NCBI RefSeq assembly: GCF_905220565.1
Contig: NC_059414.1
Location: forward strand, 13,700,001-13,764,000
Direction: 5' to 3'
Source: Melitaea cinxia
Taxonomy: Eukaryota; Arthropoda; Insecta; Lepidoptera; Nymphalidae
Length of the DNA stretch: 64,000 nt
The notes beneath the pieces were generated by a model. That model made no database searches and was not told where the DNA came from. It saw only the letters and a program-made list of their open reading frames with translations. This document shows, in pieces, positions 43,695-54,690 of the stretch. How positions within the stretch are numbered: position 1 is the first letter of the stretch; the number at the start of each line of letters is the position of its first letter. A program made the position numbers and the translations under genes.

Positions 43695-44319
43695 TATAGC
43701 TTCTGCGCGCGACTTCGTCCGCGCGGAACAGAGGCGCGCGCAATACTTGATCATTATTTTGCTGCGATGTTATTTTAAAACTGCGATATCTCCTGAGATA
43801 CTCATTGAAATCGAATTATGTAAAAGGCTATTATGTTTTAAATTAAATACTTGTGATGAATAACGTATTTATTTAGATAAGGATTAATATCATGTTTATG
43901 AAAACATCTTCGCAAATAATGCATTATTTTAGAACAAACTTGGTTAGCATAAAAAAGGTTATATTAAGCCAACCTTAAAAGATATATATATATAGATAGG
44001 TATATGCTGTCGCGGATTTTTTTTAGAACTTTTAAAGAGGATCAATTCTGTCATACATGTTTTTTGCGGAACTTTAACTGTTTTCACAGCGCACGCTGCG
44101 AAAGCTCTCAAAAGGAAAAAAGAACCCCCGATTTTGAAACATTCTTGTTGGTGCTCCGCTCTTTTTGGTCTTAGCGTGATGATATATAGCCTATCCTTCC
44201 TCGATAAATGGGCTATCTAACGCAAAAATAATTTTTCAAATCGGACCAGTAGTTTCTGAGATTAGCGCGTTCAAACAAACAAACAAACAAACTCTTCAGC
44301 TTTATAATATTAGTATAGA
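43695..44319 (-). mobile_element. Helitron, about 625 bp
   Basis: TATAGCTTCTGCGCGCGACT TCGTCCGCGCGG at the left (3' end with hairpin GCGCGGACGAAGTCGCGC) and AAACAAACAAACAAAC ... CTTTATAATATTAGTATAGA then T at the right (5' end). Confidence 0.75.
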
Positions 44320-44324
44320 TATTA

Positions 44325-44795
44325 AAAAAATGTAATGGACCGCAATATTAATACGTATTTAGAAATGTTTAAACTTAGAAAGTGTGATGCAAAAAATAAT
44401 AACACAAAATAATTACTTAATTAAATTATATTTTTGTTATCTTTTTAAGAATATTTTGAATTTACGTTTCCGGTATTTTATTTTTTATTGTAATGTTTTA
44501 ATTTATGTTAAATTGGTTTTAAGTAATTACTTTTAATTGAAATAACCTTAGTTCTGGGGCGAGTTATAAAACTATATTATGAGCAAATGTAATTCTGCTT
44601 TTATCCATATTATATGTATTTATAAGTAGGTATAGTATTTTTATGCGTATGTTTATATATTAATATATGTGTTTGTATGTCTGTATTATGCTGTATATGT
44701 ATACGTATTTGTACTCGATAGTTGATATTGTTCTAGGTGACACTAATTGTCACTTCTCTGTGTACACTTCCCTACCGTTTTCACTACGCTGTGTC
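44325..44795. other. Intergenic, no gene
   Basis: AT-rich, nothing recognised. Confidence 0.35.
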
Positions 44796-44799
44796 CTAT

Positions 44800-44975
44800 T
44801 TCATCATATAGCTCATCTGATGATAAGCGATTACCGTAGCCTATGGATTCCTGCAATATCAGAAGTCAAAGCGCGTCGTCGACCCTTCTCCCAATGGGAG
44901 GGCCCAGGAGTTCTGCTCGCCCTACTCACCACAGGAACACAACACTGCTTGAAGGCAATATTATTTAGCTGTTAT
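44800..44975 (+). repeat. Interspersed repeat family A copy 9 (right end missing)
   Basis: TAAGCGATTACCGTAGCCTA, CCCAGGAGTTCTGCTCGCC, CACAACACTGCTTGAAGGCA, TTATTTAGCTGTTATG. Confidence 0.75.
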
Positions 44976-44979
44976 GTTT

Positions 44980-45420
44980 TTGAATAACTTTGAAAATTCT
45001 GATGTAAATCAGCGTGTAAACGTTCTACAATTAAGCCATCTTTCCTATAATAGCCATAGATTTGTGACGCTTAACAACCCCCAGTAGGTATCATCCATGT
45101 GTCATCACAAGACAAAGACAAAAACAAATGACCAAACCATGACAAACATGTTTATGGTCAGTACAAATATACCTATGTCAATTGTCATAAGCTTGAATCG
45201 CAGCCACGGCCGTCGGCGTCAATAAATTTATAACAACTACATTATAACGGTCGTCGAAAAAGCCTAGTTATACTGAAATAACTTAATATTGCTTATGTTT
45301 AGTCAATCCGATAACTTTGTTATTTATTATTATAATTAATGTAGAGCGTTTAAATATGTATACCTATTACTAGTCTGTACTCAGATTGATTCCTCAATAA
45401 CTATCATTTTTAAGCATAAT
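44980..45420. other. Intergenic with a decayed SINE
   Basis: 45050-45225 follows the SINE layout at 3988-4170 (CCCCCAGTAGGTATCATCC, GTTTATGGTCAGTACAAATA, GCAGCCACGGCCGTCGGCGT) with many changes. Confidence 0.5.
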
Positions 45421-45421
45421 T

Positions 45422-45545
45422 CCACTTAAGCCTATCGCAGTCCACCGCTGGACACAGGCCTCCTCGAGTTCGCGCCAAACATTATGGCGCGGACTCATAT
45501 GTTTTACCCATAGTCACCACGCTGGGTAGGCGGGTTGGTGACTGA
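45422..45545 (-). mobile_element. Family H retroposon copy
   Basis: AAGCCTATCGCAGTCCACCG, GGCCTCCTCGAGTTCGCGCC, GTCACCACGCTGGGTAGGCG. Confidence 0.8.
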
Positions 45546-45933
45546 TTTATCTAACTTCAAAAAATTATAGTACTTGTATTTAATGACAGCAAATTTATTG
45601 TTTAAGAAAACGACAAAAATAAATAGTAAGAATCTTTTTTACGAGACAATTAGTTCTTGCATAGCTGACCCGCCTATCCCTAGGGTTGCCAATATTGCCT
45701 AGGGGTCTAAAAATAGCCTACACCCTATTCTTAGACCCACTGTACACAAAAAATATATAAATTTCGGTCTTCCGTTTCGGAGGAGGCAACAAATACTGTG
45801 TCATGAGATTTTTATATACTTTAATCACACAAAATTGATATTAAGGTATAGAATAATATCTATTGTATTATTTTATTAAGTGTTATTCGAATAATTGAAA
45901 TAGGTAAATGTGTTTGCTTGCAAACAAAAAAAA

Positions 45934-46187
45934 AACCGACTTCAATTACATCGACAAGTAATACAACTTAAGTAGACGAAGAAATTGTCAAGTAAATACG
46001 CGTTATTTGAGGTAACTCAAAAAGTACTCATCAGGTCGCCATCAAATTTTAATGGTATCACATGACAAGCACCACCTTTCGATCAAAACAAAAATCATCA
46101 AAATCGGTCCACCCAGTAAAAAATTATGACGTAACGCGCATAAAAACTCCGTCGAATTGAGAACCTCGTCCTTTTTGAAGTCAGTTT
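45934..46187 (+). mobile_element. MITE family M1, complete, 254 bp
   Basis: Ends AACCGACTTCAA and TTGAAGTCAGTT are inverted repeats with one mismatch. Inner blocks ATTACATCGACAAGTAATAC, GGTAACTCAAAAAGTACTC, AAATCGGTCCACCCAGTAAA, GAATTGAGAACCTCGTCC. No ORF. This copy shows what the LINE-split copy at 16543-19681 looked like before. Confidence 0.85.
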
Positions 46188-46451
46188 ATTAGCTAATAAC
46201 CATTATTTTGCAAATATTGTTATGTAAACGCTGTAATAAATTACGTAAACTATAATAGCGAGGAAATACGCAACGAAAGACACGCATAATGAGATAACAA
46301 ATTGATAGTGAGTTAGGAAAGCATATATGCGCACGCGCATTCTTTCTTTCAAATCGATAATTTATATCAATAATATTTATTATGATAAAAAGGAGATTGC
46401 CTTATTCGTATAAAGTGTCGAGGTGTAAAATTAGCGAGAGATTATTTATAA

Positions 46452-46745
46452 TAAGTACGGCAGTAAGAATAATCACCCCGCTCTTCACGTGGGTGTCGTA
46501 AGAGGCGACTAAGGAATAACACAGTTCCACTACTACCTTAGAACTTATAAAGCCGACCGATGGCGGGATAACCATCCAACTGGTGGCTTTGAAATACACA
46601 GGCCGAAGACGGGCAGCAGTGTATTCGGTGCGACAAAGCCAGCCCCGCGGTCACCACCCAGCGTGGTGACTATGGGCAAAATACATGACTTCACGCCATT
46701 TTTGGCATGAACTTATGGAGGAGTGGACTGCGATAGGCTGAAGTG
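46452..46745 (+). mobile_element. Family H retroposon, longest plus-strand copy
   Basis: From CCCCGCTCTTCACGTGGG through GAGGCGACTAAGGAATAAC, CCGACCGATGGCGGGATAAC, AGGCCGAAGACGGGCAGCAG, CCCAGCGTGGTGACTATGGG to GTGGACTGCGATAGGCTGAA. The last bases equal the end of RTE coding sequence plus its stop. Confidence 0.85.
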
Positions 46746-46749
46746 AGTG

Positions 46750-47360
46750 AAGTGAGCTTCAATTAATTAGGCAAGTTCTATTATATTCAAAGACATAGTC
46801 CCTCTAGTATACCTAGGTCTCAGACGCATTCAGAATATTCAGATTTAAAGCGCATTGGAAACATACCTAAGTGTAACCATTTGATTCAACGTTCAACCCA
46901 TACTCGAGACAAGCGTTACTTGGCAAACTGAATGTAATATTAAAAGATTTATCGGTGTAATGTATTCAAGACTAGCAAAGCGATTTTAAAATTTACCTTT
47001 TTACTATACATATGACGTATAAGATTGTGTACAAAAATTCTCGTAATGTCGTTACGATTTCACGACACTTCTACTAATCCTACTAATGTTATAAATGCTA
47101 TAATATGTGAGGATGAATGCATGGATGCTTCTTAATCTTTCATGAAAAAAACTATTCAATTGATAGTACAGGTATTTTATACCTTTTTTGAGCACCAGTC
47201 CTTCGCTAATCGTGTTGTCAAACTTTGTGTAAAAATTACTTATAACTTATTTTCCTCATAATGTAATCTTCATCTTCATCTAAAAAAATAAAATATTTAT
47301 TATTATTTATTATTATAGTAATGAAACTCCGTACATAGATAGGTAGAGATGCAGAATAAA
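46750..47360. other. Intergenic, no gene
   Basis: AT-rich, nothing recognised. Confidence 0.35.
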
Positions 47361-47364
47361 ACGA

Positions 47365-47480
47365 GTGTGCTTAAGACTACACGACTGAAGTAAAGCTTCT
47401 TTAGTTCCTACAGTAATATACGAAACGAAACACTCTTTCCATCTTCATTAACGAAGTTATACTTCAATAACACATAGTCC
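47365..47480 (-). mobile_element. MITE family M2, short copy
   Basis: GAGTGTGCTTAAGACTACAC, GACTGAAGTAAAGCTTCTTT at the left and GAAGTTATACTTCAATAAC at the right. Confidence 0.6.
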
Positions 47481-47618
47481 ATCATAGTGGTACAGTTGCA
47501 TAGAAGTTATACTAAACAACGTGCTCGTACGATTATTCCTCGGCTGCAGGATAGTGACGTGTTACAACCCTTCTGCAATAAACGGGCTTTCAAAAGTAAA
47601 TATGTTAATTTCAAATCT

Positions 47619-48072
47619 GTAGTGCTATTCTGTAAGAACATTTTCGTGTCTCGACAGCGGAATCCGCGGTGAGATATCAAATTCGTATTCATTAAAACTA
47701 GACAGTCCCGTAGCGCCACACTTGTGAGTGCGGTGACGAGTCGAACCCTGTTGCGTGAGAACGTTGACATTTAATAGTATGAATTCGGTATTCTGTAAGG
47801 GGATTTACCGCTTCACACATCACAATTCGAGACTTGATTCGACACTTGACTTCATGCACATATTCTAAAATAAAGTCATAAGAAAAGAATATGGATAAAA
47901 TAAACACAGCTCTAAATTGCCGCTCTTCGATTCGACACTCACTTCACATCGCTTGTGCGTACGGAATGTTTACAGAATTCCAAACCAAGGTAAAGTGGAT
48001 TCGCTTTCGAAGTGAGCGCTGTCACTCAGGTGAAGCTCGATATCGAAATGATTATTTACAGAATAGCCCTGC
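47619..48072 (+). mobile_element. MITE family M4, copy 1 (454 bp)
   Basis: Left end GTAGTGCTATTCTGTAA and right end (inverse) GCAGGGCTATTCTGTAA are 17-bp inverted repeats with two mismatches. A near-identical copy lies at 48255-48708. ORFs on either strand are unrelated to known proteins and break between copies. Confidence 0.8.
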
Positions 48073-48111
48073 AGATCTGTAAATGATCTAAGATAACAGC
48101 AAAAAAGCATG

Positions 48112-48240
48112 CTAGGCCTGTAACATCACACTGCTGGGTATAGGATTATTTCTCCGTCTAGGAGGTATATATAAGTATAGGACATTCTTTGGTATTTCTT
48201 TAATAATAGATTAAGCCACTACACCACTCACCACTACAAC
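48112..48240 (-). mobile_element. SINE B scrap
   Basis: GGCCTGTAACATCACACTGC, TGGGTATAGG, TTTCTCCGTCTAGGAGG, TAGATTAAGCCACTACACCA. Lies between the two M4 copies. Confidence 0.55.
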
Positions 48241-48254
48241 CGCTCAGGTGTACT

Positions 48255-48708
48255 GTAGTGCTATTCTGTAAGAACATATTCGTGTCTCGACAGCGGAATC
48301 CGCGGTGAGATATCAAATTCGTATTCATTAAAACTCGACAGTCCCGTAGCGCCACACTTGTGAGTGCGGCGACGAGTCGAACCCTGTTGCGTGAGAACGT
48401 TGATATTTAATAGTATGAATTCGGTATTCTGTAAGGGGATTTACCGCTTCACACATCACAATTCGAGACTTGATTCGACACTTGACTTCATGCACATATT
48501 CTAAAATAAAGTCATAAGAAAAGGATATCGATAAAATAAACACAGCTCTAAATTGCCGCTCTTCGATTCGACACTCACTTCACATCGCTTGTGCGTACGG
48601 AATGTTTACAGAATTCCAAACCAAGGTGAAGTAGGTTCGCTTTCGAAGTGAGCGCTGTCACTCAGGTGAAGCTCGATATCGAAATTGTTATTTACAGAAT
48701 AGCCCTGC
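48255..48708 (+). mobile_element. MITE family M4, copy 2 (454 bp)
   Basis: Direct copy of 47619-48072 at an offset of 636 bp with only scattered single-base changes and the same ends. Confidence 0.8.
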
Positions 48709-48814
48709 TGGTGCATGTGGGTGCCTCAAAACACCTACGAGTCGCTAGCGGTTGTTATCATTAGTACCCGATAACAATCGTTTCTCTTATGGAATATATT
48801 CGCCAAACCGTAGT

Positions 48815-48895
48815 GGAGCAGCATGGTGGATTAAGCTCCAATCCTTCTAGCCTATAGAGGCCCATGCCCAGCAGTGGGATATTACAGGCTGAATG
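48815..48895 (+). mobile_element. SINE B 3' fragment
   Basis: GTGGAGCAGCATGGTGGATT, AGCTCCAATCCTTCT, GCCCAGCAGTGGGATATTAC, AGGCTGAATG. Confidence 0.75.
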
Positions 48896-48899
48896 TTAT

Positions 48900-49465
48900 T
48901 AATTTATTTTTCTTTGCGAATTAGCATAAAAAATAATACAAGTGAAGCTGCGAGGATCGTCTAACTACAAATAAAAAGTATCACAAATGTACGCGAAACG
49001 GAATTTTAATTAGGCACAGCCAGCTAAGCAAATGCATTAACGTGACTTTATTTAGTACCCTTACAAACGTAATTAAAGAACTATTAAATAAAATTGCTTG
49101 AAACTGTATAAATTTATAAATATACATTAAAATAGGAAATGTGATAAAAATGCAAAACTGTATGGTATATGTTATATTTATCACACAAAAATAAGTCTTA
49201 ATTTATTAACAAAAGATGTTAAAATTCTATGTATGAGTGCATCGTTCACCTACTTCTGACCTTATAAGAATAATCTTTATGACGTCAATTGTAAACTAAA
49301 TGTAAGCATAATTTAAAACTATGGGAGTCGTGAGTTGTGAGTGCAATGTAAGCGAATCTGGCCGTCGTGTAGGTAGAACACACTGCGTCGATAAGGATGG
49401 TATTATGTTTCATGTGACGGTTCTTATACTAAACAAATGGGCTTATTTTTAATTTAGCAGATTAA
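48900..49465. other. Intergenic, no gene
   Basis: AT-rich, nothing recognised. Confidence 0.35.
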
Positions 49466-49469
49466 CTGT

Positions 49470-49590
49470 AGCATTTCTTCCAGATTCATTAGCAGAATCT
49501 ATATTCCAAATCTTAAAAGAAAAGATCAATTACGTATATAGCTTTTAAACGATTAATGAGCTTTTTGGATGACGGCATTTATTAAGTTAC
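49470..49590 (+). repeat. Interspersed repeat family F, weak copy
   Basis: GCATTTCTTCCAGATTCATT, AGCAGAATCTATATTCCAAA. Confidence 0.45.
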
Positions 49591-49621
49591 GAAATGAGAT
49601 AGTTTTCTGATTTTGGCACAT

Positions 49622-49930
49622 CATCACTCATCATCATTTCAGCCTAATACCGTCCACTGCAGGACACAGGCCTCCACAAGCTCGCGCCAAAAATGGCGTG
49701 AACTCATGTGTTTTGCCCATAGTCACCACGGCGGGCAGGCGGGTTGGTGACCGCAGGGCTGGCTTTGTCGCACCGAAGACACTGCTGTCCGTCTTCGGCC
49801 TCTGTATTTCAAAACCAGCAGTAGGATGGCTATCCCGCCATCGGTCGGCTTTTTAAGTTACAAGGTCGTAGTGGAACTTTGCTATCCTTTAGTCGCCTCT
49901 TACGACACCCATGGGAAGAGAGGGGGTGGC
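49622..49930 (-). mobile_element. Family H retroposon, longest minus-strand copy with (ATC)n tail
   Basis: Begins with CATCATCACTCATCATCATT (the tail), then TCAGCCTAATACCGTCCACT, TCGCGCCAAAAATGGCGTGA, GACACTGCTGTCCGTCTTCG, ATCGGTCGGCTTTTTAAG, GTCGCCTCTTACGACACCC. Confidence 0.85.
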
Positions 49931-49953
49931 TATATTCTTTATTATTGTAGCCA

Positions 49954-50200
49954 CATACAGCTCATACGCTTCAGCCTGTAATATCCCACTACTGGACATA
50001 GGCCTCTTTCCCCATGTAGGAGAAGGATCAGAGCTTAATCCACCACGCTGCTCCAATGCGGGTTGGCGGATATATTCCCTACTATGAGTAACGATCGCTA
50101 TCAGGTGTACATGATAACAACCGGGACCGACGGCTTAACGTGTTCTCCGAGGCACGGTGGGGAGACCCACAAGGACTGCACAAACACCCATACAGCTCAT
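49954..50200 (-). mobile_element. SINE B, 5' truncated, with 12-bp target-site duplication
   Basis: CATACAGCTCAT at 49954-49965 and 50189-50200 frames the element. The 3' end (CTTCAGCCTGTAATATCCCA) is complete; the tRNA head is missing, as expected when reverse transcription stops early. Confidence 0.85.
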
Positions 50201-50233
50201 CAAACATAATTAATTTAAACACTAATATAATTA

Positions 50234-50285
50234 CAATTTTCGGCCTGTGTATTTCAAAGCCAGCGGTTGGATGGTTATCCGAAAT
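50234..50285 (-). mobile_element. Family H fragment
   Basis: TTTTCGGCCTGTGTATTTCA, AAGCCAGCGGTTGGATGG. Confidence 0.6.
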
Positions 50286-50289
50286 CCGA

Positions 50290-51060
50290 TAGAAGTGAAA
50301 ACTTAGAATTTTAAGTATTAATATTTGAAACTTTGTAATGTTTGTATTAATATTATCAATCAACATCAATAATGTTAGTGAAACGAACCAATAAGACTTA
50401 CCCTTACCAAAAGTGCCCAACGCCGCTAAAGGTTTCACTACAAAAATCATACGAAGTGTTACGGCAGTTTCTTTAGCTGTGCTTTGTATTCAATTATTTC
50501 TGTGAGATTAAAATAAGTCATACTTTGGTCGAAACCATTTAAATATACCATTTTGCATATGATATAGTTATTATCCATTCCGCTTAATCTATTCTAAGAA
50601 CTTTTAACTTTTCATTTTTTATCTTCCATGGTCTGACAATTTTAGCCGGGACTTGAAACGAATAATCCTTACACTGAGTTATTACCATCACTTCTGCAAT
50701 GGATTACAGGATATAACTTCCTTCAGACACACAACAGATGGCGGTCAAGCGTAAGACGTAGAAAAATATTTTCTCTGTACATTGCGCTTACAACAAACAA
50801 AGCTGACAAATTTTTGCTTCCAAATGGGAACGTAATATGCAACCGTTGGTTTATGATATCTTCCTTTGTTGGTCTCAACTGACACGTGTCAGTTTAGCAG
50901 ACACGAGGGTCAGATATAAGGATTGTGTAAGCTCTTCGTTATGAATATCTTGAGAATTTTTTTACATATGTGTGAATGATATAGGGTAGTTTATGTGAAG
51001 GAATGTTCTTGTTCATAGATTTCATGTTTTCAACCTTGTTTTCCTTTCGATGCAATAGGC
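50290..51060. other. Intergenic, mostly unique
   Basis: No repeat match in the window at 50600-50960 and no ORF worth reporting. Confidence 0.3.
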
Positions 51061-51064
51061 ATCT

Positions 51065-51270
51065 ACTAGTTGATTAGCCCGTGGGCGTTGTTTGTAGTGG
51101 CTCTGCTTTCTGCTCCGTCGTAGGTTCGATTCCCGCCTGAATCTGGATGTAATATTTATATTTATTTATTTATAAAAAAATATTTAGCTACATCAGCCGG
51201 CCGTTACCTATAATACAAGCACTAAGTTGCTTGCACTAGGAACACATGAGACTGTGTGTGAATGTTATAA
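51065..51270 (+). mobile_element. tRNA-derived SINE family C, copy 5
   Basis: TGGGCGTTGTTTGTAGTGGC, TCTGCTCCGTCGTAGGTTCG, ATTCCCGCC (B box), ATCAGCCGGCCGTTACC, CACTAAGTTGCTTGCACTAG. Confidence 0.8.
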
Positions 51271-51279
51271 GAAATTTTG

Positions 51280-52485
51280 TACATTTTTCTACTAAGTATT
51301 GTTAATTTTACTTTTTTATTTTATTTGTTGTTCGGTCTACAATAAAGTGTAAATAAATAAATAAATATTATTTATTTATACGTATTAATATCGTATGTTT
51401 TTCATGTGTAGAAAATCCTCAAGATATATCGATGTATTTTAGATAGTTAATAACTTTATAACCTTAATATTTTTGTTTTCAACTCTTGACCTATTTGTAA
51501 CGTTGTTTTATAGCAGTTAATATCCTACATATAAGTGGACTTCTACCTTAAATGACTTTTAATCAGACATTGAACAGAATTGTTAAAACTTTTTTTTTTA
51601 CATTTCACATTATTTTTTACAGATGTGTTTTTCAAAATAAGCCCTTTATGATTTAATACATTGAATACTTGGGCTAATCTTTCGAAAACCTTTTCCTTTT
51701 AATCGATAAGTCATTGAACGAGTGTATCGCAATTATAATATTAATCGATAGACCTAACTCGGTGCGGAAGTAGGCGACGTGTGTGGCCCTTTGATATAAC
51801 CGGCAAAATTAATAAATACGGCCATTTTACAAACCGAAACGTTACCGCTCTTATCCCGGAGCCTTAAGGTCGGAAATCGAAATAAAAGAAACGTGGACAG
51901 CAAAAGAAAAGTTATGATGTGATAATAATTCTAATGCCAGCCGTCGGAAGTTTGTAGCGAATCGGGAAAATGTCGGATGATTCTCAAAGCGTCTTGTTAA
52001 ATCAAACATTTCCTGTTGTATTTTTTTTTTTAATTTATTAAAATGAAAACTCTTTGATTTGCTTTTTGTCATATATTTTTTTTACGGTCGTAATAGTCGC
52101 TAAACAGGAAATCTGGCTGTGAATTCGATGGTAATAGAATAATTGCGCTTGTGTATTAATATTTAATGGTGTAACGTTTTTGATGTCGCCGACAGATTAA
52201 AGAATGTGCCTTTAGTGTTTTTTATTAATAGTGGATTTATTAATTTGGCCGTTATTAATAGAATGACTTTGCTTTAATGATTTATAAGTTATTCGAAATC
52301 GAGTTTTATGATTTGTCATTACTGTCTCTGAAGTTATTTTTAAAGATATCCAACAGATAAAAGTTTCTGATGAATTATTCTTTTCATCATCGAATTTATT
52401 AATTTATGAGATATTTTTATTTGCAAATATGACTTATAAACTTGCAATTTATTAATTGAGTGATAACAGATCTTAATGGCCTATT
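51280..52485. other. Intergenic, partly unique
   Basis: 51690-52070 is less AT-rich, with no repeat match and no reliable ORF; contains CCCTTTGATATAAC and CAGCCGTCGGAAG. Possible regulatory sequence, not shown. Confidence 0.3.
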
Positions 52486-52489
52486 CTAC

Positions 52490-52532
52490 ATCCGATTTTG
52501 ACTTACTATAAGTTAGTAAGTCAAAATCGGAT
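52490..52532. repeat. Perfect 19-bp inverted repeat with 5-nt loop
   Basis: ATCCGATTTTGACTTACTA (52490-52508), loop TAAGT, and its exact inverse at 52514-52532. It stands at the left edge of a broken Helitron. Confidence 0.9.
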
Positions 52533-52918
52533 ACGGATATAGGTATATCGGCTACTTTTATTTTAGAACTTTATTTATTTTATAAATCTGGGAACTAAAA
52601 ATAAAAAAATAAAATAAAATAGTTTTTATTTTGCTCAAATTATGTAGCTTACATTATCAAGAAGCCCTGCGACCCGTGTTAGCTTAAAAAAGCTGTCTTA
52701 CAGGCCACAGTGACTTCCCCAAAAATTAGTTTATTGTTACATAATCAGACTTTGCGTTCAGATAGCGAAAACATAAATAATACTAGTCTGTATACAAAGA
52801 TGATAACACAATAATAAAACAAGGGTTATAAATAGAAAACTTGGAAAAAGAAATAACAAACTGAATAATAACTTTTTTGTTAAATTCCATGCGGACGAAG
52901 TCGCTGGCACAGCTAGTA
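52533..52918 (+). mobile_element. Helitron 3' half interrupted by about 270 bp
   Basis: 52545-52588 (GGCTACTTTTATTTTAG, TTTATTTATTTTATAAATCT) and 52862-52918 (TTTTTTGTTAAATTCCATGC, GGACGAAGTCGCTGGCACAG CTAG) belong to the family at 14202-14462. The space between (52590-52861) starts AT/T-rich and holds GCCCTGCGACCCGTGTTAGC; it may be another retroposon 3' end. Confidence 0.65.
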
Positions 52919-53177
52919 TATTGCATATTTGAACTTGCGCTATTTGAAAAATTTCAAAAATATCGATATATATAATAATACTAAATCCGTTGCATGTTGT
53001 TAGTTCAATTGACGTACGAATATGAAGTATACCTATGTGTTTCATTTGTCCGTCCGTGTCGGAATGCATCGGTTTTGAGTACGGCCTGTGATATGATGCT
53101 CCCTCTGACAGCTTTGTTTCAATTTAAACGCAGGGCTGTCTCGCCCGAAGCTAGAGAAACAAATATTTATAATAGAA

Positions 53178-53355
53178 CATTTTTTGACTTGGGGAGTAAG
53201 CTGGTGAATGCGTCACGAAAGAGTTACGAAAAGTGTGATCGGGCGAGGCGAACGGAAGTTGAGAGTGAGGTATATGTTAGTGAAGATAGAAAGAGAGAGA
53301 GTTACGTTTCGTAAGTTTTACTTCAGTCGTATGGTCTGAAGCACATGAGTTTTTT
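53178..53355 (+). mobile_element. MITE family M2 copy
   Basis: GAGTAAGCTGGTGAATGCGT, GATCGGGCGAGGCGAACGGA, AAGTTTTACTTCAGTCGTAT. ORF 52994-53314 runs through it and is not a gene. Confidence 0.75.
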
Positions 53356-53511
53356 ATCGTAGATCACATTTGAGAGATTTACATCAGTTATGGATTGAAG
53401 CATACAAATATTTACTAATGTACAACGGTAGTCCTAATGTTAAGTAGCAATTTCTTTCAGAAAAACTTTAGAAAGAACTGCTGCCTTTTAATTCACGATA
53501 CGACGATAACG

Positions 53512-53745
53512 ATACAGCCTGTAATATCCCACTGCTGGGCTAGGCCTTTTTCTCCGTCCGGGGCGAGGTGGCGAATGCTAGCGCGACCCCATCTCGCCCC
53601 ACCCAGGCGGACGACTGTTCACACGTGGTGGTTTTTTAGTCAGTAGGAGTCTGATATAACCCTCTGGCGTCCTCGCACTGGAGGTTATTCATGAAGGATT
53701 TCCCCACGTAAAAAAGGCCTCTTTCTCCGTATAGGACAAGGATTT
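53512..53745 (-). mobile_element. SINE B 3' end, split by a retroposon
   Basis: CAGCCTGTAATATCCCACTG, CTGGGCTAGGCCTTTTTCTC at the left; AGGCCTCTTTCTCCGTATAG GACAAGGAT continues at 53715. Confidence 0.8.
53542..53730 (+). mobile_element. GC-rich A-tailed retroposon, 5' truncated, with 16-bp target-site duplication
   Basis: AGGCCTTTTTCTCCGT (53542-53557) and AGGCCTCTTTCTCCGT (53715-53730) frame a 157-bp insert that ends TTTCCCCACGTAAAAA. It matches the minus-strand insert at 35762-36242 over its whole length. Confidence 0.85.
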
Positions 53746-53749
53746 TTAA

Positions 53750-54690
53750 TCAAAACTATTTTACTTAAAAAAATTTTCATAAAAGTTTTTTATTAAGTAA
53801 TCAGTTGATAAGTGGAGAACCACAGACGAACAAGTATAAAAAGTCGTACATTATATGACTGATAAAGTAGAGTTCGATGTTGAATCAGAAATTAGATTTA
53901 GATTCTTTGATTTTAGTTTTATTTGAATTTAATTTTTTGGAATTCATCTGCAAAATTACAACACATACTTGTGAACAAACTTTTTTCATTTCAAACAAAC
54001 CACGCTTCCCTTTTTTACGCCAGTACGTTGAATTGTTTAAAAAAATACCTAATCATAATTTACTTATCAAAATTAATAACGTCCACCGTCTTAATAATAA
54101 TGTTAAAATAATTTATTCAGTCCAGAATAATAGCGCTTATTCAGCACATTTTTATCTCAATTCTCTTTTGTCGATTTTTTTTTCATATCACATGATAAAT
54201 CTGTAAGCCTCTCGAATCAACCCTATGCACGTCCAATAAAAATCAATCAGCCTTCACCGAGGATAGTTGCATATTACACGTCTTTGTGTGAGTGCGATCA
54301 GGGGGTAACCGTGGCTATGACGAGGGGTAAACGTGAGCATGATAGAGCACGGCGCGGGGTAAGCGAATCAAACGTTTGCCCTTTTATCTACGATACCATT
54401 TTTATAATTCAGCTCTGAAAACACTGTATTGTACTTTCATATTTTCATTTTCCATTTCATGTAACGCGTAAATCATTAACAGCTAGAATGAGAGATAAAT
54501 AACTCTCGATGATTAATATTGGAAATTATTTTCATCTATAGTTACAAATATACGTTTATTAGTAACACAGATCGTATAAAGTTAGATGCGAGTGTATCGA
54601 GTAGACACTTGGAGTTAGGTTTAAAATAGACCGAACAGAGCCCTGGATCGAAACACTCACTCAATTAGACTCAAATCGTCCGTTTGTTAC
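53750..54690. other. Upstream region of the right-hand gene
   Basis: 53750-54210 is AT-rich; the 109-codon frame there (53877-54206) is rich in L, F, N and I and not convincing. 54220-54400 is less AT-rich and unique. Intron or promoter of the next gene. Confidence 0.3.

Noticed and set aside
47507..48543. ORFs repeated on both strands in the M4 copies
   Set aside because: They come from MITE sequence and differ in length between the copies.
52994..53314. 106-codon ORF
   Set aside because: Its second half is MITE M2 sequence.
53877..54206. 109-codon ORF upstream of the right-hand gene
   Set aside because: AT-driven composition, no domain, and an overlapping frame of similar length; no splice signals that fit.
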